From Panagrolaimus kolymaensis (taxonomy: Eukaryota > Nematoda > Chromadorea > Rhabditida > Panagrolaimidae), in the NCBI GenBank assembly GCA_028622995.1, contig JAJQJQ010000036.1, positions 1,426,001 to 1,490,000 on the forward strand: 64,000 bases of DNA. Direction: 5' to 3'. The notes under the pieces were generated by a model, which saw nothing but the letters and a program-made list of their open reading frames with translations, had not been told where the DNA came from and ran no database searches. Each line of letters opens with the position of its first letter. Position 1 is the first letter of the stretch. The position numbers and the translations under genes are program-made. This document shows, one piece after another, positions 11,297 to 22,620 of this stretch.

Positions 11297-12238
11297 TTTT
11301 TGGAGAAAAAATGAAAAGCAACGTGTCTTAAAAATTTTTTAAAGGGTGTTTTTATATCCCAAGAATTATAAAAGGAAAAGAAAATTTTAAGTGTTTATAA
11401 ATAAATTTAAAAAAATTTTTTTAAAGCTTTTTTCTTTCATTTTTATAAAATTTAGTTTAAAAAGTTAATTTAACATTTTTTTGAGTTGGAAACTGTAAAA
11501 GGAAGAGTTTAAAAACTAAATGAACCCTCTTGTAGAGATATAGGATAGCGATATACTGCATTTCTTTTTAATAATCTTCAAGTGAATCACATTATTTTAT
11601 CATTAAAAAGCTAAAGATTTACTCAAAAAAATTATTAGTTAATGCTTAGCTACTTTTTCTAAAAATTATTTTTTAAATTACAAAACAGAAACAAAAAAAA
11701 GAAATTTAAAATATTCAAAACATTGAAACAGATATAAAGAAAAGCAACTTTCTAAAGTACATTATTTTAAAACAACGAACATGAAAGAAACAAAAAAATT
11801 GACATCTTCGCCATTTATTCTTTTAGTTCCGCGTATTTTTTTTTCAAAGTGAAGAAAAACAAAAAAAGGTTAAAGTTAATTGTTGATATTACGCCATTTA
11901 AAAGTTAGGGAAAGAAATGGATGGATGTTGTGTCTTTATTTCCTTCTTCAATGAATTAAATTTAAATAAATGTCACTCATAAAAATATGAAAGTCTTTTT
12001 TATTCGACACAAAAACTTGATCATTTAATTTTTTTTATGAAAAATTTCTTCACTCAAAACTTTTTCGTTTAAAAAATTTAATTAGATTTTTTATTATATT
12101 TTAACGGTTGATTTTTACAGTGTAAAAAATATGTTTACGATACTCTTTTATTCTTGCTTGATATATTTTTTATTTATTTTTTATTCAAAAATTTTTTCAC
12201 ATCACAAAATTTATAAAATTTAAGAAAGTTGATTTGAT
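11297..12238. other. Intergenic spacer between the two TTL genes
   Basis: About 940 bp of AT-rich sequence carrying the upstream region of the first TTL gene and the 3' flank of the second. I see no exon or repeat. Confidence 0.5.
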
Positions 12239-12649
12239 TTAACCAACAATAACTTCAGCATCTTCAACTCCATCGCGCATGAAATATTTTACAAAATCAT
12301 CAGTTTTGATAAATCCACTTCGATTGATTACGCCACCTTTGCAAATATCATAGAATCGTAGATAAACTTCTACGTGAGGCCCAAATTGATCGGTGATGCA
12401 AACATTTTTAAACGAAAACATGTAATTGAAACCTTTAATGGTCCCAAATACATCATCTTTAAAAGGCCAATCGTCACGTTCCATCAAAACTACGGTAGCA
12501 TTTTTAAGGATTTCTGAACCATCCGAACATTCAGCTGATCCCTCAATGGTGTAACAACCTTCGGGAAGTCGAGTGTATGGAAATCCGGCGACAAGAATAG
12601 GCAAAATCGAAACAGCAAGAAAAAAGCAGGCAAAAGAAAGGTTAAACAT
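12239..12649 (-). CDS. Transthyretin-like (TTL) family secreted protein, second copy
   Basis: Single exon, 136 residues. A hydrophobic signal peptide (MFNLSFACFFLAVSILPILV) precedes a mature region starting GFPYTRLPEGCY, matching AFPYTSFPKGCY in the copy at 10877-11296. AECSDGSEI, NATVVLMERDD and HVEVYLRFYDICKGG line up with the same strands of the first copy, including the conserved cysteines. The two genes are clearly paralogues but have diverged a good deal in the central loop, where the DGKF turn is replaced by NYMFSF. No intron is present in either, in contrast with most neighbouring genes. The function of this pair is unknown beyond likely secretion; an alternative is an unrelated small beta-sandwich secreted family. 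Confidence 0.7.
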   Translation of the reverse strand: MFNLSFACFFLAVSILPILVAGFPYTRLPEGCYTIEGSAECSDGSEILKNATVVLMERDDWPFKDDVFGTIKGFNYMFSFKNVCITDQFGPHVEVYLRFYDICKGGVINRSGFIKTDDFVKYFMRDGVEDAEVIVG

Positions 12650-12950
12650 TTTTGATGAGAAAAATATATCAAATAAAAATGCAACGTGTCTTAAGCTTTC
12701 CCTAAAATTGCTTATATATATTCAATTTTATAATTTCATAAGAGAAAATATATAAAATATTGTTAAGTGGTTTTATTTAAATTGACACCTCTGCAAAAAA
12801 ATAAACTATTGTTATTGGGACGCAAAAATTAATTTTTAAAATAAAGTAACGTGGCAAAACATTTTTAAAGTGATTTTTAAATTTAAAAAAAATTATTATA
12901 TAAATAACAAAAATTTATCATTCTAAATATTTAGTGAGAAACGTGGAAAT
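12650..12950. promoter_or_regulatory. Divergent intergenic region
   Basis: The only 300 bp between a minus-strand TTL gene and the plus-strand gene at 12951, so it must hold both promoters. AT-rich; no motif I can name. Confidence 0.45.
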
Positions 12951-14010
12951 ATGATCAAACTTTGGATTGTTTTTTCACTTTTATTTTTGGTTTCAGTTTT
13001 TGGTGATGAAACTGCTGCAACCAAAGAAGCTGTCGGCAAAAATGATGAAGTTGACAAACATATGGTTAAAATTATTGGATATCTTTCCGAAAATAATCTA
13101 TCCGAAAGTTGTCATAAAATTTTGGCTTCTGCCAATGTTCTTGGAATCGCAGTTTCAACAGGAAAATTTGAAAAGGATGAAACTTTGGAGAAGTTTCTTC
13201 GCAAACTAAACGAAACTGATCGTGGCATCGACGAAGCAGTGAAATTTTTGGCTAAAAAGGGAAAGAATAAAGTAAGATTTAATTTTTCAATTTTTTAAAG
13301 TAACATTAAAATTTTAGGATAAATCTCTTTCCAAACAACGTAACCCAGTCAAACGATTGATGAAGCATTTAATTGCATTTTTAAATGGAGGAATTCATAA
13401 AGTTTCTATGAAAAAAGCTTGTGAAGTAAAGTTATTCAAAAAATCCTTGTATAAAGATTTGTGGGATGTAAGTCTTTTTTAATATTTGTCATTATTCATT
13501 AGCAAATGTGTAAACATTTTTGGGTTTTTCGAGCCTTATCAAAAAAAAATCTAATACTTGATTTAAAAAAATAATTAATTCATTATTTTTTTTTAAGTTT
13601 GTGGACAGTGTTTTAAAATGGAATCCATATTACAATCTCATTTATCCACAAACACGATATGCCTATTTGAAAAATAATATTAATACAAAATTGCCAAAGG
13701 AATCAGCGGGAAATCATGAAAAACTTCAAAATGATAACATCGTTGATAAATTTTATGGTGGATTAGTTAAAGAATTGGTAAGTTTAATTTCAAAAATAAA
13801 CACATCCAAAACTAAAAAAAAACTTTAAAAAATTTGCATTTTTAGTCCATGATTTATCCCATTTGTGGTTCATTAGTTTATGGTCCAAATGAAAAGGAAA
13901 GAATTGAAGCATCAAATAATAAGCTATTAACAAAAGTTAATAAACTCGAATTGCAATTGGAAAAAGAGAAAGAAAAATTATTCAACAAACCAAAACATAA
14001 TAATTTATAA
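12951..14010 (+). CDS. Secreted protein of unknown function with C-terminal coiled coil
   Basis: Exons 12951-13271, 13318-13467, 13598-13777 and 13846-14010 join in frame to about 271 residues. The N-terminus (MIKLWIVFSLLFLVSVFGDE) is a clear cleavable signal peptide. The body is helical and Lys/Glu-rich, with isolated cysteines in exons 1, 2 and 4 (SCHKI, ACEVK, PICGS) that could form disulphides. The last exon ends in a heptad-like segment of about 35 residues (NNKLLTKVNKLELQLEKEKE), a probable short coiled coil. I do not recognise the family. The gene stands between the TTL pair and the desaturase and is not visibly duplicated in this window. An extracellular helical protein is the safest description. 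Confidence 0.75.
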
Positions 14011-14426
14011 AATCAAAGCGTTATCAACAAAAAAAAGGTTTCATAATTGTTTATTAACCAAATTTATTTAAATTTTAAAATAAAGGCATGAATAAAAATT
14101 GAATGCAACGTGTTTGAAAAAAAATGTATCAAAAGTTTTTGTGAAAAAGCGTTTTCATATTCCAAAAAAGTCAAAGAAAAAATGAAATAAAAAGTGTATT
14201 AAAGATTTCAAAGTTTCTGTTAAAAGACTTTTTTCGAAATAAAATTAAAAAGACAAATTTTTAGGGAAAATAAAGAAAACATTTTCTCCGTTAAGATGAT
14301 TATTAAACTACTTTTTATTATTTTTTTCATACATTTTTCCTTGGATTTTTAAATGTGAAATAAATATATTTTATTATTCAATTTTAAAATTATACATATA
14401 AAAAGCAAAAAAGTAATAAATTTAAA
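14011..14426. other. Convergent 3' flanks
   Basis: The gene at 12951-14010 and the desaturase end toward each other here. AATAAA-type signals occur, as expected for polyadenylation, and nothing else is visible. Confidence 0.5.
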
Positions 14427-15962
14427 TTATCTAGTTTTAACTGCTGCTTCTTTTTCACCACATTTAGCTTTTTGTCGTTTAACTACTTCATCCGCCACTG
14501 ATTTCAAATCATATGCCCATCCAATTTTTTCGAACATATCTATCACGCCTTTAGTCATATTTAACAAAAATGGCATTTCACTTGTTCGATAATCTTGGGG
14601 GAATGTGTGATGATAATTATGTCCACCTTCACCAAATGCCGTGATCATGGTCCATGTGGATTCCACTGGGCTTATATTAGCATCATAAGGTTTATAACCA
14701 AACATATGAGCCACAGAATTAATAAACCATGTATTATGTAAAGTCCAACAATATCTTAAAATTGCTGCAGTATAAAATGCAATCAATGGACTTTCACCCC
14801 AGCCATATACAGCGATGACGGACGGAAGTAAAAAGCAAAAAATTGCAACTAAAAAATAGAATTAAAAAAAAAGAAAAGTTTAATTTCGAACTCTTGATTG
14901 GAAAATACGGTAGCATTCAAAATTCAAAAGTTTGTTATTTAATTCTAGAATCAATTTTTTTAAAAGTATTTTTTAATAACTTTTTTTTCTGATAAAAATA
15001 GGCTCATTTGGGTATTTAAAATTTAAAAACATTAAAAAATAGTTTACCATTTAATAATTATTAGCATTTTTTGATTTAGTTCGAAACCGTAATTTCCAGT
15101 CAGAAGTATTAAAGAAAATTTTTCCACCTACCTAAAGGTAAATAATATTTTCTTTGAAAAGCTAAAATTGGATTGGATTCCAAATCAGACATATCTAATT
15201 TTCCACCCATTTCTTTAAGCTTTGGATGTTTTCGTTGTAAAAGCCAACCCATGTGGGCAAAGAAAAATCCTCGATTGGTATTATGTGGATCGGCATGGGT
15301 ATCAGTCCATTTATGATGGCATCGATGATCTCGAGACCATTCAATTACATCATTTTGAAAAGCAACAGTTTGAGCTAACATTAAAATAATTTCCAATGGT
15401 TTTTTAGCTTTGTAACTTTTATGTGACCATAAACGATGGGCGCCGGCGGTAATTCCCACGCTTCCAAGAAACCATAGAAATAAACCTGAAATTTAAATTT
15501 TTCGTCAAAGTTAAAAATTTTAAAGATTTTAAAAATAAATTTTGCAATAATAAAAAATTTTTGTTGTTTCGCAAAAATTTAAAAATTTAGTGTTTTGCAA
15601 AAATAAAAATTTTGTTTTCTAAACTTCCAAAAAGTTTTTTAAGGACTTAAAAGAATAAACTTACACCATCCCATAGTTTGCCATTTAGCAATAAAAATAA
15701 GTTGATACATTCCAATTAGCGCTCCAAAATGAAGAGCAGCAAATAAAGCAATATTTCTTGGAACCCATTGGGCAGAATATTTTTCATTTTTACATTCTTT
15801 TTGAAGTTTATCGGTTACATCAAAATCTTGAGTTAAAAATTGATTTTCCACTAAATCTTTAATATTTACAATTTTGGATTTTGTTTGAGTCACGGTCGAC
15901 GACATATTTTTTGGCTGAAGAATTTTTGGAACACCAAAAAAACTTTTATAATTAAATTTCAA
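14427..15962 (-). CDS. Delta-9 (stearoyl-CoA) acyl-CoA desaturase
   Basis: Exons 15962-15665, 15485-15132 and 14848-14427 join in frame. The enzyme is an integral ER-membrane di-iron protein that puts the first double bond into saturated acyl-CoA, using cytochrome b5. All three histidine boxes are present: HRLWSH, HRCHH and HNYHH, with the usual contexts GVGITAGAHR-like (here SVGITAGAHR), DTHADPHN and GEGGHNYHHTFP. Hydrophobic membrane segments flank the boxes. Two starts are possible: 15962 gives 357 residues, while the Met at 15905 (MSSTVTQTK) gives 338, which matches the length of Caenorhabditis FAT-6/FAT-7; I favour the second. It is the closest relative of the fat-6/fat-7 type in this window, but orthology to either cannot be settled from sequence reading alone. 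No sign of damage. Confidence 0.95.
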
Positions 15963-17142
15963 AGAAACTCAAAACTGTTTTTATACTAACATTTTTTTAT
16001 TACCTCTCTAAGTAGTTGGGTGTTTGTCTCATCCCTTTCAAGAGCCCAAAAGTAGAGTACTTTGATCCCAGAAAAAAAATATTTTGATACCATAAGTTGG
16101 AAGTTGGAAGAAAGGTTTAAAAAAAATTAATTTTGTTGCATCACGCCAGCCAACTGCTTGCTACACTATTATTTTTGTGTTAGAGGAGAGTAAAGAAAAA
16201 ATCGGCTGATTGGTGGGAAGAAGAAGAGGCTACGAAATGAATCACAAAACTTGTTATTTGTGCGTAAAAAAAAAGAAGACGAACGTCAATGGAGGAAGAA
16301 GATCTCTTTTTTTTAAAGTGAAAATAAAAAACTTAAATATTTAAAATCGAAAAAATATATTAAAATTAAGAAAGCAAAATAATAAATGAAATACTGTATT
16401 TTTTTGTTGAAAAAAATAAATTAAACACAAATTTTAAATTGAAAAATATCTTTTCTAAAAACAAAAAAAGGTAAAAATACAAAAGCGAATTTTATTCGAT
16501 GAAAGTTATGAATTTGTGATTTCTTAACATTTTTTTTATAAAAAAAAGACTCAAAATAACGTTTGTTTCTGTTATTTTTTTAATGAAAAACATTTAGTTT
16601 ATTACATGACATTTTTTTAAATGCTACTGTAAAGCTCTTAGGCATCTAATCATTTATTCATTCATCCTTCGTAAATATGAAAAACCCAAAAAGGGTTCAT
16701 TTCAAAGTTCAAAGAGCTCTCTTTTTTGAATCAAAATGGTGTGATTTTTTTTGTTTGTTTTTATATTTTTATTTGTTTTCAAAAATATGGGGTGAAGAAA
16801 AAAAATCAAATGAGTTAAACTACAGTTTTCGTGCAAAAAAAAAATACATAAAATTAAAATCAAAGAAAGAGACTATATCAGAATGGAGACAAAATTTTTC
16901 TTCGTCTTCTTCTCTTTGGACTTTCATTTCATTTTCGTTGATGCAAAAGAAAAGTACTGATAAAAAAGACTAAAGTAACAAAGTATACCAAAAAATTTGA
17001 CTAGAATATAAAAAATAAATTTGAGTAATAAAAAAAGCTTTATACTGAAAAAAGTAAACAAAATTTAAAATGTTTTGTTGTTGTTAAAAAAATGCATTTT
17101 CACACTGGAGACGATTCGATTTTGTTAGAAGATTTGATTATA
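15963..17142. other. AT-rich intergenic region upstream of the desaturase
   Basis: About 1.2 kb holding the desaturase promoter. A 98-codon plus-strand frame at 16677-16973 is Lys/Phe/Ser-rich, without homology or splice context, and is not called. No repeat seen. Confidence 0.5.
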
Positions 17143-17736
17143 TCAGAAAAATCGACAATTTTTAAAATTTAATGATACAGCATTTGGGAAAATTTCAAAA
17201 ATATCTTCCATTGAAGTTTTTTGTCCATTTGTATATAAAAATACACACTTTGTAAATTTAATAATTTTTAGATTCTGATCAAAATTTTTTAAAATCATTA
17301 AATTTTCGAGAAAAACTAAACCATTCTGAAGTTCAATATTTGATAGTTGGCAAGGAAATAACCTTTGAAATAAAAGATATGCATAATTGGAAGATGCAAA
17401 ATTTTTAAATTTTATACCATCAGCGAACCAAAACTTGCATGAATATTTTTGAATAAAACCAAAATTACCATCGATAAATTTATTTCCATATCCAAAAATC
17501 CAAGACGTTTCCATAATATTTGCATAATCAATAATAACGACGGGATTTTTTAAATAAAAATATTTGCAAGTTTTCATTAAATTTAAGTATCCAATTGAAG
17601 ATTTCGGATTTTTGAAAATATAATAAATAATATTTCGAGGAATTGAAAAGTTTTGAAAATATGGAGTATCAAAAGTATATGAATTGTGAAGCTTCCCATC
17701 GACGGTTAAAAAATTATCTTTCTTACATTTTTCCAT
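17143..17736 (-). pseudogene. F-box-like family member 1, 3'-truncated
   Basis: This open frame of 197 residues equals only exon 1 of the three-exon F-box-like family that fills this region. The N-terminal box is intact (FSIPRNIIYYIFKNP... KTCKYFYLKNPVVIID), as are the CKFWFADG segment and the exon-end motif EDIFEIFPNA. Where relatives have a GTAAG donor after FPNVEEF(S/T)L, this copy reads on into SLNFKNCRFF and a stop. I cannot find exons 2 or 3 downstream before 17040. It is therefore probably a truncated copy, although a short protein with the F-box-like part alone could still be made. It is the outermost member of a run of five minus-strand copies. Confidence 0.65.
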
Positions 17737-18106
17737 TTTTATTCTTTTAAAATTTAAAATCAGTGAGCAGCAGCCAGGAAGAAAATTTTGTTAAGCTTTC
17801 TATAAATTTTTTCCTTGAAATATTATTTTGTAATTTTTTGTTTTTCACTTTGGACCAAAAATACCTTGGAGTCTTGCCATTTATTTACAAATGCCTTAGA
17901 ATAATACGCTTCGAGGAAAAAGAGCATAGTTTATGCCAAAACAAAATTGCACTCGCATATTCCAAAAGTTTGCAATCAAAACAAACTATATTCCTTTTAC
18001 TCATGCGTTAAGACCTGTTTTATTCAAAAAAAATCAATAAATTTACAATACATAAATAAATAAAAAAATAAATAAAATTTAAAGTTTTTCTTTTTTTTTA
18101 ATTTTT
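17737..18106. promoter_or_regulatory. Upstream module shared by the tandem F-box-like genes
   Basis: Non-coding segment upstream of copy 1. It contains a GACC(C/A)AAAA start, a GCCTTA...AGAGCATAGTTTATGCCAAAACAAA stretch, a TTGC(A/G)CTC block and a CATGCGTTAA followed by TTTATTCAAAA. Diverged versions of this order recur upstream of the copies at 18107, 19798, 21237 and 22621, so the promoter region seems to have been duplicated together with the gene. Confidence 0.6.
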
Positions 18107-19250
18107 TTATTTTCCCGCTCGAAGAAGCAAATGTTTTAATTGTTTTGATTGATTTGATTTTCTTTCGAGGTAATCTTTTCGCATTTCTTTGAGTAAGCTT
18201 TGATTATCAAATTCATTTAAAGTTATTAATGGTGGATATGCATCTTTCGGGTATGAATTAATAATATATTTAATAACTTTTCGAATTTTATTAACATTTT
18301 CATCCCAAACACCAGGAATTATATTAAAATTCAAAGAAAAATTTTTTTCTTTTTGTTGCTAAAAATAAAACTTAAATAACACTGTTCGTTGAATTATAGA
18401 TATTTTTTCCACGAAAATTTTCGGGGGATAAAGAATCGAAAAAAAATAAAAAATAGTAACTAATATTTTTTAAACTAACCTTCATAGCTGTGTAAAAAGT
18501 TTGAAAATCAAAGAGTCGATAAATTTTTGATAGTTGAAAACTTTTGAGTTTCGTAAAGTTTTCATTTTGTGTAATATGGCAACTCGGTTGACCAAAGTTT
18601 ACTAAAAAAAGCCAAGGTTTACTAGTTTTTTTCAACAAAAAAAAATACAAAACGGATGCTTTTATAAAAGAAACTGACAATGTAAATTCTTCAATGTTAG
18701 AGAAAATTTCAAATATTTTTTCAACTGGCACGATTTCGCCATTAGCGTATTTAATTTTACAGTTTGTAAATTCAACAATTTTAATATTTTTAAAAGTTTT
18801 GAAAATTGTTAAATTTTCGAAAGAAATTGAGCCACTAAAAAAATCGATCTCTAAAAACTGTTGGAAGGGAAGCAGTAACTTTGGAATTAAAATATTAGCA
18901 AAATTTGAAGATTCTAAATTTTTGATTGTGAAACTATTGGCAAACCAAAATTTGCATGAATATCATTGTAAAGTTTCCCAATTCCCTCTGATAGTTTTGT
19001 TCTTGTAGCCAAAAGCCCATAAAGTTGCCGTAATATTAGCAAAATTAATAATAACGATAGGGTTTTGAGAATAAAAATATTTGCATGTTTGAATTAATTT
19101 TTGAAATCCTTTTGGAGAGCTTGGATTTGTAATAATAGAATTTATGGTATCCCGTGGAAGGGAAAAGCATTGAGCATATGGATTGTTGAAAGTAAATTTG
19201 GTTTTGAAGCAATTTTTTTCATCAAAATTTTTCCTATTACATTTTTCCAT
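18107..19250 (-). pseudogene. F-box-like family member 2 with in-frame stop and frame shift
   Basis: The three-exon layout of the family is recognisable: 19250-18679, 18601-18480 and 18358-18107. Exon 1 carries FSLPRDTINSIITNP and QTCKYFYSQNPIVIIN, then a TGA at 18965-18963 interrupts the reading frame just before YSCKFWFA; the same frame continues afterwards for about 95 more codons to PVEKIFEIFSN. The exon 1 donor is GTCAGT instead of GTAAG. Exon 2 (122 nt instead of 142-148) no longer joins in phase: one extra base would be needed between FTL and NFGQPSC. The last exon is open and ends KHLLLRAGK. With a stop plus a phase defect the copy is most likely a young pseudogene; sequencing error is a less likely alternative. 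Confidence 0.75.
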
Positions 19251-19797
19251 TTTTTTATAATAATCATTGAAAAGACAAGAAAGTTTCCTATAACCTATTA
19301 CAATTTTTCTTTTTCAAAATGAGATTCAACAATTTTTTTCTTGTTTATCAAAAGAAAAAGGTTTGAGAAAATGAAAAACGTTGTCGTTCACAAACGCCTT
19401 AGAGGATGTTTAAAAAAAGAAAGAGAATAACTTAGACCAAATATGTTTTCTCATATCTCATGGAATTGCATCAAAACAAATTATTTTCTCATTTCAATGC
19501 ATCAAAGCTCTTTTATTCAAAAAACCAATAAAATCACTAAACATAAAATGAAAAAAGTAAAGATTAAAAATGTTACAAAAATATCACTCATATTTTCTAA
19601 AAGAAATTTTAGTTTTAAATACTTGCAGAAAAATTTTTGATAAAAAAATGTTGAAAATGATAAATCAATAAAATGCATAAAATTATGGCTAAAAAGCAAT
19701 TCACAGTAAAAATAAACTGGAGGATTTTTTTCTTGTCAAATATAAATTATTCAATCAATGCCCAAATTTATTTCGGTTAAAATAAAATAAATATTTA
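19251..19797. promoter_or_regulatory. Intergenic module upstream of member 2
   Basis: AT-rich sequence with a degenerate copy of the shared upstream module (ACGCCTTAGAGGA..., GAATAACTTAGACCAAA, CTCATGGAATTGCATCAAAACAAA, then CTTTTATTCAAAA, about 19390-19525). The remainder is the 3' flank of member 3. No exon seen. Confidence 0.5.
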
Positions 19798-20859
19798 TTA
19801 GTTATTTTCTTTTCTTGATTTGTATTTTTTTCTCATTTCTTTTGTTACATTATATTCTATATGTTCATTTTGACAGATCAATGGTGGACATTCATCTTCT
19901 GTATATGTATCAATAATATCATTAATAACATTTTGTATTTTATTTTTGTTGATATATCTATTAATTCCATAAAAATAAAGGCAAAAATCAGTTTGTTTTT
20001 GTTTCTAAAAGATTTTTTATTAATATTTATATACTAGTTTTTTAAAAAGATCACTAACCTTCATAGCTTCATAAAAAGTTTGTATATCAAAAAGGATATT
20101 AATGTTTCTTAAATATAAACTTTTGAGATTTGTAAAATTTTTATGTTGAATAATAGTTTTCGCGGTTTCTGCTGTGTAAAACGAGCCTTTGAATGGCAAT
20201 GGATTACTAAAAAAATTAAGGATAAAGTTAAATAAATTTAGAAATGGCCGAAAGATATAAAGCTTATCTTTTTCCATTTTATTGTTTAATAAAAAAACTT
20301 ACAATGAAAATTCCTCGACATTTGGAAAGATTTCAAAGATTTTTTCAACTGGCACCGTACTTCGATCAGAATAAAAAATATTACAATATGTAAATTTAAC
20401 AATTTTAAGATTATCAAAGGTATTAAAAGCAATTAAATTTTCAAAATAAATTAAGCCATTATAAAAATCAATTTGGGAATTTTGAGATGGTAATAACTTT
20501 TGAATTAAAATATCTGCACAATAAGAACGTGACAAATTTTTTAATGAGATACCAAAAGCAAACCAAAATTTGCATATATATTGTTCAAATTTTTTCCATT
20601 CACCTTTGATAATTTTATTTCCATAACCAAGAATCCAGGAAGTTTCCATACAATCAGCAAAATCAATAATAGCAATAGGATTCTTAAAATAAAAATATTT
20701 GCAAGTTTTAATTAATTTTTGATACCCATTTGGAGATTTAGGATTTTTGATAATATAATTCATAGTATCCCGTGGAAGGGAAAAGCGTTGAGAATAGGGA
20801 GATTTAAAAGTGTAATCCATCGCATCCAAATTTTGAGAATTATTTCCCGGGCCTTCCAT
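19798..20859 (-). CDS. F-box-like protein, family member 3 (intact)
   Basis: Exons 20859-20303, 20206-20059 and 20004-19798 give 303 residues with every junction in phase; this is the best reference copy of the family. Residues about 20-60 form an F-box-like helical box (FSLPRDTMNYIIKNP ... KLIKTCKYFYFKNPIAIIDF), the kind of module that ties substrate receptors to SKP1/cullin-1 ubiquitin ligases. A central region includes CKFWFAFG and a leucine-rich segment, then VPVEKIFEIFPNVEEFSL at the end of exon 1. Exon 2 holds FTNLKSLYLRNINILFD, resembling a single leucine-rich repeat, and exon 3 starts QTDFCLYFYG and ends ...VTKEMRKKYK. By analogy with nematode F-box/FTH families it may recognise proteins for degradation, but neither partner nor target is known. 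The F-box assignment is by shape, not by search. Confidence 0.8.
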
Positions 20860-21236
20860 TTTGAAATTTTTATAAAAAAAATCTATAAACTAACCAAAAA
20901 ATATATTCAATATCTCTTCAGAATTTTTGTTATTGAAATGATTTGAAATTTTTGTTTATTGGTATTTGACCCAAAAAGATAGGTTATCTCACTTTCATTC
21001 TAAATTGCCTTAAATCGTGCTTTAGAGAAAAAGAGTATAGTTTAGTCAAAACAAAGTTGCCCTCTCACATATCAAAGATAAACTATTTTTTATTGCAAAT
21101 TTCTTAAAGCCCTTTATTCAAAAAAGGAAAAAACAATAAAATCACGATAACAAAAAAATATTAAGCTAAATTTCATTTAAAAATAATTAATAAAAAAATT
21201 TCTGCCCGGGATGATTGTAACTTCCAGAGATGTTAC
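20860..21236. promoter_or_regulatory. Intergenic module upstream of member 3
   Basis: Contains the shared upstream order: GACCCAAAAA, TTGCCTTAAATCGTGC, GAGTATAGTTTAGTCAAAACAAAGTTGC, CTCTCACATATC, then CCCTTTATTCAAAAAAGG (about 20970-21130). No exon. Confidence 0.55.
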
Positions 21237-22258
21237 TTAATACATCGAATTTCTAAATTTGTATTTTCCTCTCATTTTGATGAGTAAATTATCTTTTTTA
21301 AATCCATCAAAAGAAATTAAAGGTGGATAATCATCTTCCGAATACGTGTCAATTATATCGTCAACAAGTATTTGAAGTTGATTTTTATAGTTAATATCAA
21401 AAACCTCACTAAAGTATAGGCAAAAATCAGTTTCCCTTTGTTCCTAAAAAATTTTATTAAAAAGCAAGCTTTAATTATTAAATTTAAAAAAACTAACTTT
21501 CATAGCTTCATAAAAACTTTGTAAATCAAAAACTTCTGAAATATTTTTTAAAGTAAAACTTTTAAGTTTCTTAAAATGTGGGCAGTGAATAATTGTATTT
21601 ACTGTTTCTTTTGTATAACAAGAAATGCTGGAATAAAATGAATTACTAAAAAACAAAAGTTTTCAACGCTTAAAAATGAAAAAACTTACAATGTAAATTC
21701 TTCCACATTTGAAAAGATTTCAAAGATTTTTTCAACTGGCACAGTTTGTTCGTCAAAATAACTAAATGAATTAAATAACCTAACAATTTTCAAATTTTTA
21801 TAAGTATTATAAGACAATAAATTTTCAAAAGAACATGAAACACCCAAATATTCTAATTTTAAGTTTGAGCAATGGAATAACTTTGAAAACATAATTTTAT
21901 TAGCATCCATCGGAGTTAAAAGTTTTAAAGAGCAAGTAAACCAAAATTTGCATGAAAAAATTCGAAAATTATCCATATTTCCACATATGTTTCTATTTCC
22001 ATAACCAAGTACCCACCAACTCCTCCTAGAAATATCAGCGTAATCAACAATAACGATTGGATTTTTAGAGAAAAAATATTTGCATGTTTTCACTAAATTT
22101 AAGTATCCCATTGGAGATTTTGGGTTTTTGAGAATATAATAAATAATACTTCGAGGAATTAAAAAGTTTTGAGAATATGGAGATTTAAAGCTATAATTTT
22201 TCGCAAAATATTTTTGTGCACAGTAATTTTTATAGTTATCTTTCTCCCACTTTTTCAT
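21237..22258 (-). CDS. F-box-like protein, family member 4 (intact)
   Basis: Exons 22258-21690, 21645-21498 and 21443-21237 (569, 148 and 207 nt) join to 307 residues. Exons 2 and 3 have exactly the same lengths as in member 3, so these are close structural siblings. The box reads FLIPRSIIYYILKNP and KTCKYFFSKNPIVIVD; Leu-Ile replaces the usual Ser-Leu before Pro-Arg. SCKFWFTCSLK, VPVEKIFEIFSNVEEF and, in exon 3, ETDFCLYFSEV and a PPLISFDGF turn follow. Splice donors are GTAAG and GTTAG, as in the neighbours. There is no stop or shift. Its upstream 270 bp carry a good copy of the shared intergenic module. Likely a cytosolic or nuclear adaptor if the F-box reading is right; substrate unknown. 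Confidence 0.8.
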
Positions 22259-22620
22259 TTTTTAAAAAGTCTTTAACGACAAAAAATACTTTCTTTTACT
22301 TTCCACAAATTTTTTTCCTTTCAAAAATACGATTTCTTTTTTTGTTTTTTTCATTGGGCAAATATAGTTTTTGGTTGACCTATGCCATCCTAAATCTCCG
22401 AGGTTGTGCCTTAAAAGAAAAGAGAATGATCGAAGCCAAAACAAAGTTGCGCTCTTAAATGCCATGGATTTGTTTCTCAAACAATTATTATTTGTCCTTT
22501 GTTAATGCGTTAATGATTTTTATTCAAAAAAGGAAAATCAATAAAACCACGATAATGTAAACCAAAAATAATAAATTAATAACCAAAAGGAAAAAAGGAG
22601 TTTTTGGCTTCCAACAATGC
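22259..22620. promoter_or_regulatory. Intergenic module upstream of member 4
   Basis: Carries GACCTATGCCATCC, GTGCCTTAAAAGAAAAGAGAATGATCGAAGCCAAAACAAAGTTGC in outline, CTCTTAAATGCCATGGATTTG, AATGCGTTAATG and TTTTATTCAAAAAAGG, the most complete version of the shared module. No exon. Confidence 0.55.

Noticed and set aside
16677..16973. 98-codon plus-strand frame upstream of the desaturase
   Set aside because: Low-complexity Lys/Phe/Ser content, no signal peptide or motif, and not conserved anywhere in the window.
17763..18011. 82-codon plus-strand frame between F-box-like members
   Set aside because: It lies in the repeated upstream module, and the corresponding frames in the other copies are broken, so it is not coding.
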